Source: Comamonas serinivorans
Lineage (GTDB): Bacteria > Pseudomonadota > Gammaproteobacteria > Burkholderiales > Burkholderiaceae_C
Length of the DNA stretch: 64,000 nt
Assembly (NCBI RefSeq): GCF_002158865.1
Contig: NZ_CP021455.1
Coordinates: 620,001-684,000, forward strand
Reading direction: 5' to 3'
The notes under the pieces are model-generated. The model was given only the letters and a program-made list of their open reading frames with translations, did no database searches and was not told the origin of the DNA. The first letter of the stretch is position 1; every line of letters starts with the position of its first letter. Shown piece by piece: positions 24,631-32,770 of this stretch. The translations under genes were made by a program, and so were the position numbers.

Positions 24631-25455
24631 TCAGCCCTTGCGCGCGCCCATGCCTTTCCAGATGCCGCTGAAGTCGGCCAGCGGCTGGCCGGCGACGCTG
24701 AACTGGCCGTCGACGAACACCAGGTCGCCCTGCACGTGGCGGGTCTGCGTCTCCAGGTCGACCCAGGCGCCGGCCGGCGCGCTGGCAAAGCGCCGCATCT
24801 GCAGGTTCACCGTGACGCACAGCTGGCCGCTGCTGGTGTTGGCCGTGCGGCTGCCCAGCGAGTCGGCCACGTACAGCGTCATGCCATCGTCGAGTTCAGC
24901 CGCGTCGGGCCGGCAGCGTCTGGCCGTCACCTCGAACTGCGTGCGCATGCGGCCCGCGGCGCGCTCGTGTTGGTAGATGGGGCCGATCGCCTCGCCCAGC
25001 AGGTTGCTGGGTTTGCGCAAGGCCACGTCGGGCGAGGGGTAGGCCTGTGGCGTGGCCGGCCACGCCAGCACCGCGCTCTGGCGCGGCACGATGGCGAAGG
25101 TCAAGGTGGCCGTGCACAGGGTGTCGCCATCGGCCAGCACCTGGGCGTTGAGGAACATCAGGGTGCGCGTGGCCCGCGCCATCTGAGCCTGGGCGATGAC
25201 GTGCGAGCCGGGCTGCGCCGAGCGCACAAAGCCGAAGTCTGCGCACACCAGCTGAACGGTCTGGTCCGGGCCACGGCTGGGCAGCTCGGCCTTGGCCTTG
25301 CCTTCGGCGGCGGCGGTCAGCACGATCATCATCATGGCGCCGTGCATGCGGCCCGAGACGTTCAGGTGCTGCGGGGCCAGCGTGAGCTGGATCTGGCCGG
25401 GCGCGCTCTCGTGCAAAGGGCCCACGTGGTGGTTGAAACCGGCGGTGTCGAGCAT
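24631..25455 (-). CDS. hotdog-fold acyl-CoA thioesterase-like protein
   Basis: The protein has 274 residues, about the length of two hotdog domains. The first domain shows NVSGRMHGAMMMIVLTAAA, the usual helix segment of PaaI/thioesterase domains with a Gly-x-x-H-G-A core, and a strand VIAQAQMARATRTLMFLNAQV. The second has DDGMTLYVADSLGSRTAN and WVDLETQTRHVQGDLVFV. It probably hydrolyses an acyl-CoA. It is convergent with the CYP153/nitronate monooxygenase genes, which hints at a fatty-acyl role, but the substrate is unknown. Confidence 0.8.
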   Translation of the reverse strand: MLDTAGFNHHVGPLHESAPGQIQLTLAPQHLNVSGRMHGAMMMIVLTAAAEGKAKAELPSRGPDQTVQLVCADFGFVRSAQPGSHVIAQAQMARATRTLMFLNAQVLADGDTLCTATLTFAIVPRQSAVLAWPATPQAYPSPDVALRKPSNLLGEAIGPIYQHERAAGRMRTQFEVTARRCRPDAAELDDGMTLYVADSLGSRTANTSSGQLCVTVNLQMRRFASAPAGAWVDLETQTRHVQGDLVFVDGQFSVAGQPLADFSGIWKGMGARKG

Positions 25456-25969
25456 GGTGCGGGAGGAAGGGGTGAAACGGCCCGCACTCTAAGCCGCCGG
25501 CGCCGCGGCGTCACGGCAGTGGGCGACAGGCGGGGCGTTCGCGGTGCGCGATGGGGTACGGCTGCACCGGTATGCGTCCCTTGGGCGGTGCTTGGCCCCT
25601 ACTTCGCTGCCCGTTGCAGCGGCCCCCTGGGCGCAGGCCAGCCAAGTCTGGCCACGCTTGTCGCATCTTTTGATGCAATGCAGTATGGTGAAGCGGCCGA
25701 TTCATTGTCATCGGCCATTGCGCCATACTGGATAAATCTTTGCGGCTGATGATCCACAGCCAGACAGCCTCCGCAGGCGCCACGCCGCGGCCTGGATGCC
25801 ACGCGCCGCCAGCGCAACGAAGCGCGCCACCAGCGCGCGCTGGCCTGACCTGCCGAGCGCGATTGCCACATCGGCTGGCTGGATGCGGGCGCAGCGTCGC
25901 AGCCCGCCGCGCTTGCGGCAGGGCTTGGCGAAACGGCCTTTGTGGGGTCAGGGCGCCGCAGCGGGTGGA
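25456..25969. other. intergenic region with one palindrome copy
   Basis: The 514 bp between two leftward genes contain the best-formed palindrome copy of the window (25681-25730) and no supportable gene. Confidence 0.5.
25681..25730. repeat. interrupted palindrome, copy 8 (best formed)
   Basis: Outer arms CAGTATGG and CCATACTG (8 bp) and inner arms GGCCGAT (25695-25701) and ATCGGCC (25710-25716; 7 bp) are all perfect. The total is 50 bp. Confidence 0.9.
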
Positions 25970-26710
25970 TCAGAGCAGGTTCAGCGCTGCCCGGCCCCAG
26001 GGGCTGACGGCGACCAGGAACCCGGCGACGTTCAGCACCACCGTGACCCAGAACAGGGTCCGGAACTCGGCCTTGCTCGATTTGTGGCGCAGGCGCTGCT
26101 GCGCCACGATGGCCCCGGGCCAGCCGCCTGCCAGGCCCAGCCACAGCAGGTGTTTTTCGGCCACGCGCCAGGCGCCGGTCTGGGCCGCGCGCTTGTCGGC
26201 GGCGTACACCCCGTAGGCCACGGCGCTCATTCCCAGGTAGAAGCCCGCCACCCAGAGGGGCACGGCCCAGAGCAGGCTGCTCGCCAGGTAGACGACCGCG
26301 AAGCCGATCAGCACGGCGCGGTGGGTGTGCCAAAGAGACGCCTGCGCCCGGCCGGCGCCCGCCGCCGGACCCGCACCCGCCGGACGAGCGGCCGCGCGGG
26401 CCGGGTCTGCGCCCGCGCTGCGCGGCGTGCCCGAGCGTGGCGGCCTGGACGACCCGGCGCGGGTTCGGGGGGCCGTGGTCGACCCGTTGGCCGCCCCCGG
26501 CAACAGCTCGGCACAGCTGGCGCGCGGCTTGCGGTCGCGCGACAGCGTGCGCGTGTAGCGCAGGCGGTCCCCCACCTGAGGGCGTGGGCTGCCGGGTGGC
26601 AGGGCGCCGATGTGCAGGAACACGTCCTCGCCACCGCGGTCGGGCCGGACAAAGCCAAAGCCGCGCGCATCGTTCCAGGATCGAACGGTGCCGGTTTCCG
26701 CGGCGCTCAT
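25970..26710 (-). CDS. cold-shock domain / DUF1294 membrane fusion protein
   Basis: The protein has 246 residues. The N-terminal 65 or so residues form a cold-shock domain with RNP motifs (GTVRSWNDARGFGFVRPD, GEDVFLHIGAL) that bind single-stranded nucleic acid. A Pro/Ala/Arg-rich linker (about 70-125) leads to DUF1294, with hydrophobic helices (VLIGFAVVYLASSLLWAVPL, GFYLGMSAVAYGVYAADKR) and the signature AVAYGVYAADKRAA followed by WPGAIVAQQRLRHKSSKAEF. The CSD-DUF1294 arrangement is a known, widespread and functionally undefined architecture that puts an RNA-binding domain on an inner-membrane anchor. The ATG at 26710 gives the standard CSD start. Confidence 0.9.
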   Translation of the reverse strand: MSAAETGTVRSWNDARGFGFVRPDRGGEDVFLHIGALPPGSPRPQVGDRLRYTRTLSRDRKPRASCAELLPGAANGSTTAPRTRAGSSRPPRSGTPRSAGADPARAAARPAGAGPAAGAGRAQASLWHTHRAVLIGFAVVYLASSLLWAVPLWVAGFYLGMSAVAYGVYAADKRAAQTGAWRVAEKHLLWLGLAGGWPGAIVAQQRLRHKSSKAEFRTLFWVTVVLNVAGFLVAVSPWGRAALNLL

Positions 26711-27521
26711 GGCGTGGCCGGACGATGGGCTGGCCGCACGGCGGCCGGTTGGCGGTGGCGCCAGAGCGGCGCGGGCGAAACCAGGTGGGTCATGAACAAG
26801 CGGGCAGGGCGTGATCGCAAAGCGGGCATGCTACCCGCAGCCGCAGCCGCAGCCGCAGCCGCAGCCGCAGCCGCAGCCCGCAGGCTGCAGGCTGCAGTCG
26901 CATCTCACAAGCTGCCAGCCTCGGCATGCACACATGCGTCCATGAACAGCCGGTCGCCCGCAGGGGCATGCGGCGCGCCGGGTTTCACGCGTGGCCAGCC
27001 TTCGATGCGCGTGTCGCGCACCGTGAGGGACCTGCCCTGCGAGGGGATGGGGGTGGCCAGCCCTCACCCTCGCAAGCCCCGGCACCGAGGTCCTGGTTGC
27101 CGTGTTGCGCGGCGTAGAACACCGGCACGCCCCGGGTGGGAGTCCAGTCCAGCAGCTGGCGGATGTGGGCGATCACGGCCAGATGGGGCTGAACGCATCG
27201 CCGAAGGCCGAGCCCTTGAGTCCTTGCCCAGGCCCAATGAGTGCCCCGCAGGATCTCGTCCTCGGCGAGGCTCGGCTGCGGCGCCCAAGCCTTGAACCGT
27301 GCAGGAACGAGGGCGCCGAGCACGCTCGTGCACGATCGCCATGTGCAGCCCCAAAAAAGCCACGGCGGAACTCGACCCCCAGCGAGTGGGATGCCTCGGG
27401 CCGCGGCGGATCCCCACGGCGGGCCAGGTTGATCGGGGGCGGCTGGGTGCCACGCTTCCGGTGCGAGGAACCGTGCGCGGGGCGTTGCCACTCGGCCGCA
27501 AGGCAGCCCGGGCTGCTCGCG
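26711..27521. other. long region without a supportable gene; hexamer microsatellite
   Basis: About 810 bp. It holds a (CCGCAG)7 tract and, between about 26985 and 27491 on the minus strand, peptide fragments spread over frames, one of which reads RGVPVFYAAQHGNQ. That is faintly reminiscent of isochorismatase-like hydrolases, so a decayed gene is possible but unproved. Confidence 0.4.
26835..26876 (+). repeat. (CCGCAG)7 microsatellite
   Basis: Seven uninterrupted copies of the hexamer CCGCAG, followed by GCAGGCTGCAGGCTGCAG-type sequence. Hexamer tracts of this kind can change length by slippage. No convincing gene spans it, so a phase-variation role is not supported. Confidence 0.9.
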
Positions 27522-28259
27522 TCAATCGAGGCCGGCTGGCGGCGCGGGTGCGGCCACCGGTGCGGTGGCCTGGGCTTCGCCCGGAAAGCGCACGCGCACC
27601 TCGTGCACGGGGCCACGCCCGCTGGTGGTCAGCCAGGTGCGCACGTACTCGGCCACGGTGCGGCGGGCGGCCTCGGTGGCCAGCTCGCGGTAGTGAGGTG
27701 ACTGGGCCCGCTCGGCCAGCTGCGGACTCAGCGAGCGTTGCAGCGCCGCGAGGCTCTCGGCCTGGTTGAAGCGCGCCCAGCCGTTGCGGCCCCAGGTCTG
27801 CATCTGGGTGGTGTCCATGGCCACGGGCAGGCTGGGCGCAAAGGCGGGGGCGTCGACGGTGACCACGCCGCCCTCCAGCTGCACGGGCCATTGGCGTGCC
27901 AGCGGCAGCTGGTAGCGGTAGACGGCCGGCACGGTGACCTCGGTCACGGTTTCGCCCAGGTGGATGCCCCAGAACGATTGGGTGTCGCGGCGCGAAAAGC
28001 GTTCGGTGGCGCGGATGCTGGCCACCTCGAGCAAACCGCCCGAGGTGCGCAACACGAGCGGCACCTCGGGCGTGCTGACCTGCGTGGCCACCTGTTCGGT
28101 GCGTGCCGGCATGTGCTGCACGGCCCACCAGGCGCCGCCGACCAGCCCGGCCAGCGTGCCCGCCAGCGCCAGCCCGGCGGCCAGCGCCCACGGCCACGCC
28201 GACCGGCGCGGCGGGACCGGGGCGGGCGAGGCGGCAGCAGGCGAGGGGGTGACGGACAT
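27522..28259 (-). CDS. unknown membrane-anchored periplasmic protein
   Basis: The protein has 245 residues. After a short Pro/Ala-rich cytoplasmic stretch there is one hydrophobic segment (about 24-46: WALAAGLALAGTLAGLVGGA), and the rest is predicted to be periplasmic and beta-rich. Notable segments are PEVPLVLRTSGGLLEVASIR, FWGIHLGETVTEVTVPAVYR and VAMDTTQMQTWG, then a helical region (AALQRSLSPQLAERA...AARRTVAEYVRTWL). A similar pattern occurs in several proteobacterial hypothetical proteins, perhaps distant DUF4230 relatives, but I cannot assign it. It stands alone, with long empty stretches on both sides. Confidence 0.75.
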   Translation of the reverse strand: MSVTPSPAAASPAPVPPRRSAWPWALAAGLALAGTLAGLVGGAWWAVQHMPARTEQVATQVSTPEVPLVLRTSGGLLEVASIRATERFSRRDTQSFWGIHLGETVTEVTVPAVYRYQLPLARQWPVQLEGGVVTVDAPAFAPSLPVAMDTTQMQTWGRNGWARFNQAESLAALQRSLSPQLAERAQSPHYRELATEAARRTVAEYVRTWLTTSGRGPVHEVRVRFPGEAQATAPVAAPAPPAGLD

Positions 28260-29092
28260 GCCTAGAGCAGAACGCGGTGGATGGCGGGGCTGGTGGGCGC
28301 CGTGGGCCCGGGCAGTGGCGGCAGCGGCTCAGGCTGGGGGCACGGCGCACTGCATGATGGCATGGCCAGCGCGCTGGGGCGCCGCGGCGGTCCGACGGCC
28401 TTGCCGGACCGTGGTCATGCGGATAAGGGGTAAATCTGTGGTGAGGATGAAGTCAGTATGGGCCAATTTGCGATGACATGCCATCGACAAGTGGATGATA
28501 CTGCGTCAAACCGCGTTGCAGCACACGGCCTGAATTCCCGACGGCGCGAACCAGGCCGCCATGCGTGCCGTCGTGCGGCCGCCGCTGTTCAAAGCCGAAG
28601 CGACGCTGTCCGCTGGCCGACAGGTTCAGCGCCAGCAGCGCTGGCCTCGATGGTGCCGCTGCCGCAGCAGTCAGCTTGCGTCTCAACCCGGGGTTGCACA
28701 AGAGCCAACCGCGCCAAGACCGCACGCCCGTGCGTGACAGTGGCGGTGCGGCCCGCCTCGCGCCGCCGCGGTCCGGGCGATGGCGACACCGCATTCGGAT
28801 TGGTGTGCGTCGGACCCACGCGATGCGATGGGGCGCGAGTCCGTCGTGAGCCAGATCGGCGGCCATCGGGTGCGCCATCAGCCCCCGGTTGGCGGCGGCC
28901 ACCTGGGCCATCGTGTCCGACCTCGGCATCACGGAAATCAAGACGTGGGCGACAGGCCATCGCATCCAGTCAGGGGCGTCACTCACGTCGGCGCGAAGCG
29001 GGTGCCCAGCCGGGCGGGGGTGACGCGGACAAACGCATGCCTTGGGGCCGCCGTGACCCGCGAGCTAGGCCTTTGCACAACCCCGCCCTGCC
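28260..29092. other. long region without a supportable gene
   Basis: About 830 bp with one palindrome copy (28454-28503). Open frames here give only Arg/Pro-rich shadow peptides. Confidence 0.5.
28454..28503. repeat. interrupted palindrome, copy 9
   Basis: The outer arms CAGTAT and ATACTG are perfect; the inner arms CGATG (28471-28475) and CATCG (28482-28486) are perfect. Confidence 0.85.
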
Positions 29093-30178
29093 TCAGGCAC
29101 CGGTTGGGGCGCCGCCCAGGGCCTGGGTGCGCCACGCCGAGGGCGACAGCCCGGTCCATTGCGCAAAGGCGCGCGAAAACGCCTTGGCGTTGACGAAGCC
29201 GACGGCGGCCGCCACCTCGGCCACCGGCGTGGTGCCCCGCAGCAGCAGCTGCGCGCGCTCGCAGCGCACGCGGTCCTTCAGCGCCTGCAGCGACTGGCCA
29301 TCGGCCTGCAGGTGCCGGTGCAGGCTGCGGGGCGACACGTGCAGCTGGCGCGCCAGGCTCTGGGCCGTGTGGGCCTGGTCGGCTTGGCTGCGCAGCAGGT
29401 GCAGCAAGCGGTCGACCAGCAGGCGGTCGCGCCGGTAGGGCACGACCATCAGCGGCAGGGCGCGGCGCAGCATGCGCTGCAGCGCGGCCTCGTCGCGCAC
29501 CTGCGGCAGCTTCAGGTAGGCGGCGTCGAACACCAGCGCGGTGTGCGGGGCGCCGAATTCGGCCGGACCGGGGAACATGGCGCCATAGGCCGCCGCGTGG
29601 GCCGGCGCGGCGTGCGCAAAGCGGGCCGCGCGCAGCGGCAGGCGTGAATCGATCCACCAGCAGGCCAGGCCGTGCAGGTTGCGCAGCACCGACACGCGCG
29701 CGAACTCGGCATCGATGGTCAGCGGGCGGCGCTCGATCAGGCGGATTTCGGCCAGCGCGCCCTGGGTGACCAGCTGCAGCGTGATCGCCTGCGTCAACAG
29801 GCCGTGGTGCCGGCACCAGCGCGCCAGTGCCAGCCCCAGCGTGGCGGCGCCGTTCGAGGCGCGCGCCAGCATGCCGTAGCTGCCCCAGGGCAGGGGGCGC
29901 TCGAACCAGCCCAGGGCTTCGTCGTCCAGGGCGCGCATGGCGGCGTCGCACAGCTGTTCAAACTGCAGGGCCGACAGCCCGGTGCCCTGGGCCAGCTGGT
30001 CTGGCGCGATGTGTGCCGCTGCCAGCACCGGTGCCGCCAGCATGCCACGCGCGTCCAGCGCCGCGACCACGGCCCGCGCAAAGGCCATGGGCGTGCCCTG
30101 TGACCAGCGCCGGCCCGCGCCAGCCCCCGACAGGGCGGCGACAGGTGGGCGTGAACGGGCTGCGGGCATGTTGGCCAT
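29093..30178 (-). CDS. AraC-family regulator with arabinose-binding-like N-terminal domain
   Basis: The protein has 361 residues. The N-terminal two thirds match the OruR/ArgR-type sensor domain of AraC proteins (LGWFERPLPWGSYGMLARAS, LGLALARWCRHHGLL). The C-terminus has the two helix-turn-helix motifs: SLARQLHVSPRSLHRHLQAD and VAEVAAAVGFVNAKAFSRAF followed by WTGLSPSAWR. It is divergent from the acyl-CoA synthetase gene 177 bp away and is the natural candidate for its activator. The start could be the ATG at 30178 or an internal one (about 30088, MAFARAVV), since the first 30 residues are low-complexity. Confidence 0.9.
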   Translation of the reverse strand: MANMPAARSRPPVAALSGAGAGRRWSQGTPMAFARAVVAALDARGMLAAPVLAAAHIAPDQLAQGTGLSALQFEQLCDAAMRALDDEALGWFERPLPWGSYGMLARASNGAATLGLALARWCRHHGLLTQAITLQLVTQGALAEIRLIERRPLTIDAEFARVSVLRNLHGLACWWIDSRLPLRAARFAHAAPAHAAAYGAMFPGPAEFGAPHTALVFDAAYLKLPQVRDEAALQRMLRRALPLMVVPYRRDRLLVDRLLHLLRSQADQAHTAQSLARQLHVSPRSLHRHLQADGQSLQALKDRVRCERAQLLLRGTTPVAEVAAAVGFVNAKAFSRAFAQWTGLSPSAWRTQALGGAPTGA

Positions 30179-30355
30179 TATTGCAACCCGCGCGGCAGCA
30201 TTGGCGCCTGCGGTGGCCGGGTGTCGGCGCTATGCTGCGGGACATGAGGCGGTGGCCGTTCGTGGGCCAGGCGTTGGCCCCCGACGGGCGACGCCGGCCG
30301 GGACCCTCGGCGGCACACCGACCCGCAGCCACCCGAACCGGCAGGAGACAAGGCC

Positions 30356-32077
30356 ATGGCAGATTCGACGACCCGCCTCAGCGAGGCGGCCGGCGCCACG
30401 CACCCGCCGCTGATCGAGCAGACGATCGGCGCCTTTTTCACCGACATGGCGCAGCGCCAGGGCGAGCGCGAGGCGCTGGTGAGCCGCCACCAGGGCATTC
30501 GGCTGAGCTATGCGCAGCTGCTGGCCAAGTCGCGCCAGATGGCCAGCGCGCTGCTGCGCTCGGGTCTGCAGCCGGGCGACCGCGTCGGCATCTGGTCGCA
30601 CAACAACGCCGAATGGGTCTACATGCAGCTGGGCACGGCGCTGGCCGGCCTGGTGTTGGTCAACATCAACCCCGCCTACCGCACGGCCGAGCTCGAATAC
30701 GCGCTGAACAAGGTGGGGTGCAAGGCCCTGGTGACCCTGCCGCGCTTCAAGACCAGCGACTACCTGGGCATGCTGCGCGAGCTGGCCCCCGAGCTGAACA
30801 CCGCGCCGTCCAGTGGGCAGTACGAACTCGCATCCGATAGGCTGCCATCGCTGAAGGCGGTTTACTGGATCGACTCGCCCGCAGACACGGCAGAAGAGCC
30901 GGGCATGACGCGCTTGTCGACGCTGCTGGCCCAGGGCGACGCGGCCGATGCGCGCCTTGATTCGCTGGCGCGCCTGCTGCACCCGCACGACGCGATCAAC
31001 ATCCAGTTCACCAGCGGCACCACGGGCTTTCCCAAGGGCGCGACGCTCACGCACCGCAACATCCTGAACAATGGCTTCTTCATCGGCGAGGCCATGCGGC
31101 TCACGCCCGAGGACCGGCTGTGCATCCCGGTGCCGCTCTACCACTGCTTCGGCATGGTGCTGGGTAACCTGGCCTGCCTCACGCATGGCAGCACCATCGT
31201 CTACCCGAACGACGCCTTCGAGCCCGTGAGCGTGATGGAGGCGGTGCAGGCCGAGCGCTGCACCGGCCTGCACGGTGTACCGACCATGTTCATCGCCGAG
31301 CTGGACCACCCGCGCTTCGCCGAGTTCGATTTCAGCACCCTGCGCACCGGCATCATGGCTGGCTCGCCATGCCCCATCGAGGTGATGAAGCGCGTGCAGC
31401 GCGACATGAACCTGCGCGAGATGACGATTGCCTACGGCATGACCGAGACCAGCCCCGTCAGCTGCCAGAGCGCCACCGACACGCCTCTGGACAAGCGCGT
31501 GTCCACCGTGGGCCTGGTGCAGCCGCACCTGGAGATCAAGATCGTGTCGCCCGAGACCGGCGCGGTGGTGCCGCGCGGCGAAACGGGCGAGTTCTGCACG
31601 CGCGGCTACTCGGTGATGCAGGGCTACTGGGAAGACCCGCAGCGCACGGCCGAGGCCATCGACGCGCAGGGCTGGATGCACACGGGCGACCTGGCGACCA
31701 TGGACGATGAGGGCTACGTCAACATCGTGGGGCGCATCAAGGACATGGTGATCCGCGGTGGCGAGAACGTGTACCCGCGCGAGATCGAGGAGTTCCTCTA
31801 CCGCCACCCCGCCATCCAAGACGTGCAGGTGGTGGGCGTGCCCGATGCGAAGTTCGGCGAGGAGCTGTGCGCCTGGATCATCGCCAAGCCCGGTCAGGCC
31901 CTCGACGAGGACAGCGTGCGGGCGTTCTGCAAGGGGCAGATCGCGCACTACAAGGTGCCGCGCTACCTGCGCTTCGTGAACGAGTTTCCGATGACGGTGA
32001 CGGGCAAGATCCAGAAGTTCCGCATCCGCGAGGTGATGGTCGCGGAGCTTCAGCTGGCCGAACAGAAGACGGCCTGA
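30356..32077 (+). CDS. AMP-dependent acyl-CoA synthetase
   Basis: The protein has 573 residues. ANL-superfamily motifs are complete: the P-loop TSGTTGFPKGATLTH, the adenine-binding AYGMTETSPVS, the hinge region GWMHTGDLATMDDEGYVNIV, GRIKDMVIRGGENVYPREIE, and the catalytic Lys in TGKIQKF near the C-terminus. It activates a carboxylic acid to its CoA thioester through an acyl-adenylate. In Burkholderiales, closely similar synthetases sit in liu (leucine/isovalerate) loci, as here, so a short branched or medium-chain substrate is plausible. It faces the AraC regulator divergently and is followed immediately by the 93-bp tandem array. Confidence 0.93.
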   Translation: MADSTTRLSEAAGATHPPLIEQTIGAFFTDMAQRQGEREALVSRHQGIRLSYAQLLAKSRQMASALLRSGLQPGDRVGIWSHNNAEWVYMQLGTALAGLVLVNINPAYRTAELEYALNKVGCKALVTLPRFKTSDYLGMLRELAPELNTAPSSGQYELASDRLPSLKAVYWIDSPADTAEEPGMTRLSTLLAQGDAADARLDSLARLLHPHDAINIQFTSGTTGFPKGATLTHRNILNNGFFIGEAMRLTPEDRLCIPVPLYHCFGMVLGNLACLTHGSTIVYPNDAFEPVSVMEAVQAERCTGLHGVPTMFIAELDHPRFAEFDFSTLRTGIMAGSPCPIEVMKRVQRDMNLREMTIAYGMTETSPVSCQSATDTPLDKRVSTVGLVQPHLEIKIVSPETGAVVPRGETGEFCTRGYSVMQGYWEDPQRTAEAIDAQGWMHTGDLATMDDEGYVNIVGRIKDMVIRGGENVYPREIEEFLYRHPAIQDVQVVGVPDAKFGEELCAWIIAKPGQALDEDSVRAFCKGQIAHYKVPRYLRFVNEFPMTVTGKIQKFRIREVMVAELQLAEQKTA

Positions 32078-32086
32078 CGCATGCGG

Positions 32087-32520
32087 AGCCCCCACGCTCC
32101 CCTGCGCTTCGCGCATGGTCCGCTGCCCCCCGTGGGGGCTGGCCTTGCTTGGGGCGGCCCTGCGCTGCGGCCGGCGCGGCGCCCCCACGCTCCCCTGCGC
32201 TTCGCGCATGGTCCGCTGCCCCCCGTGGGGGCTGGCCTTGCTTGGGGCGGCCCTGCGCTGCGGCCGGCGCGGCGCCCCCACGCTCCCCTGCGCTTCGCGC
32301 ATGGTCCGCTGCCCCCCGTGGGGGCTGGCCTTGCTTGGGGCGGCCCTGCGCTGCGGCCGGCACGGCGCCCCCACGCTCCCCTGTGCTGCGCGCATGGTCC
32401 GCTGCCCCCCGTGGGGGCTGGCCTTGCTTGGGGCGGCCCTGCGCTGCGGCCGGCACGGCGCCCCCACGCTCCCCTGCGCTGCGCGCAGGGTCCGCTGCTC
32501 CTGCCCGAGGGGGGCGGCCT
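32087..32520. repeat. 93-bp tandem array, four full units plus degenerate fifth
   Basis: The phrase CCCACGCTCCCCTG recurs at 32091, 32184, 32277, 32370 and 32463, an exact 93-bp period. Each unit has a long stem: in the first, AGCCCCCACG (32087-32096) pairs with CGTGGGGGCT (32131-32140). Units 1-3 are almost identical, units 4 and 5 carry point changes, and the fifth decays after about 40 bp. It begins 9 bp after the acyl-CoA synthetase stop. Because 93 is divisible by three, long shadow frames run through it, but the peptides are not protein-like. Confidence 0.95.
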
Positions 32521-32669
32521 GACTCGGGGTGGTCCGGTGCTGTGGTCGGCATGGCGGTACCACGTTCCTGCGCTGCGCGTCGTCCGCTGTCGCCCGAGGA
32601 GGAAAGGCTTGAGGCTCGGCGCCCCCGTGCGTCCCCACGCTGTGTGGGTTGCTCAGTGTTTTGTGGGTG

Positions 32670-32721
32670 GAGTATCGGGTGATTCTCTTTTCAATCGGAT
32701 CGAAAATTGCTTGATACTGCC
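32670..32721. repeat. interrupted palindrome, copy 10
   Basis: GAGTATC on the left and GATACTGCC on the right (core AGTATC/GATACT perfect). The inner arms TTTTC (32688-32692) and GAAAA (32702-32706) are an AT-rich variant that still pairs. Confidence 0.85.
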
Positions 32722-32770
32722 TGGTGTTGTCGTGTCGAAGGCCGCCGTCAGGCGACCGCTTCGGCTCGCG

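Larger units (their letters stand above)
32078..32770. other. intergenic region with tandem array and palindrome
   Basis: The 693 bp are filled by the 93-bp array (32087-32520), a degenerate sixth trace around 32560-32610, and a palindrome copy at 32670-32721. No gene is supported. Confidence 0.6.

Noticed and set aside
28453..28986. Minus-strand 177-residue frame in the gap before the AraC gene
   Set aside because: It is Arg/Pro-rich, passes through a palindrome copy and resembles no protein family.
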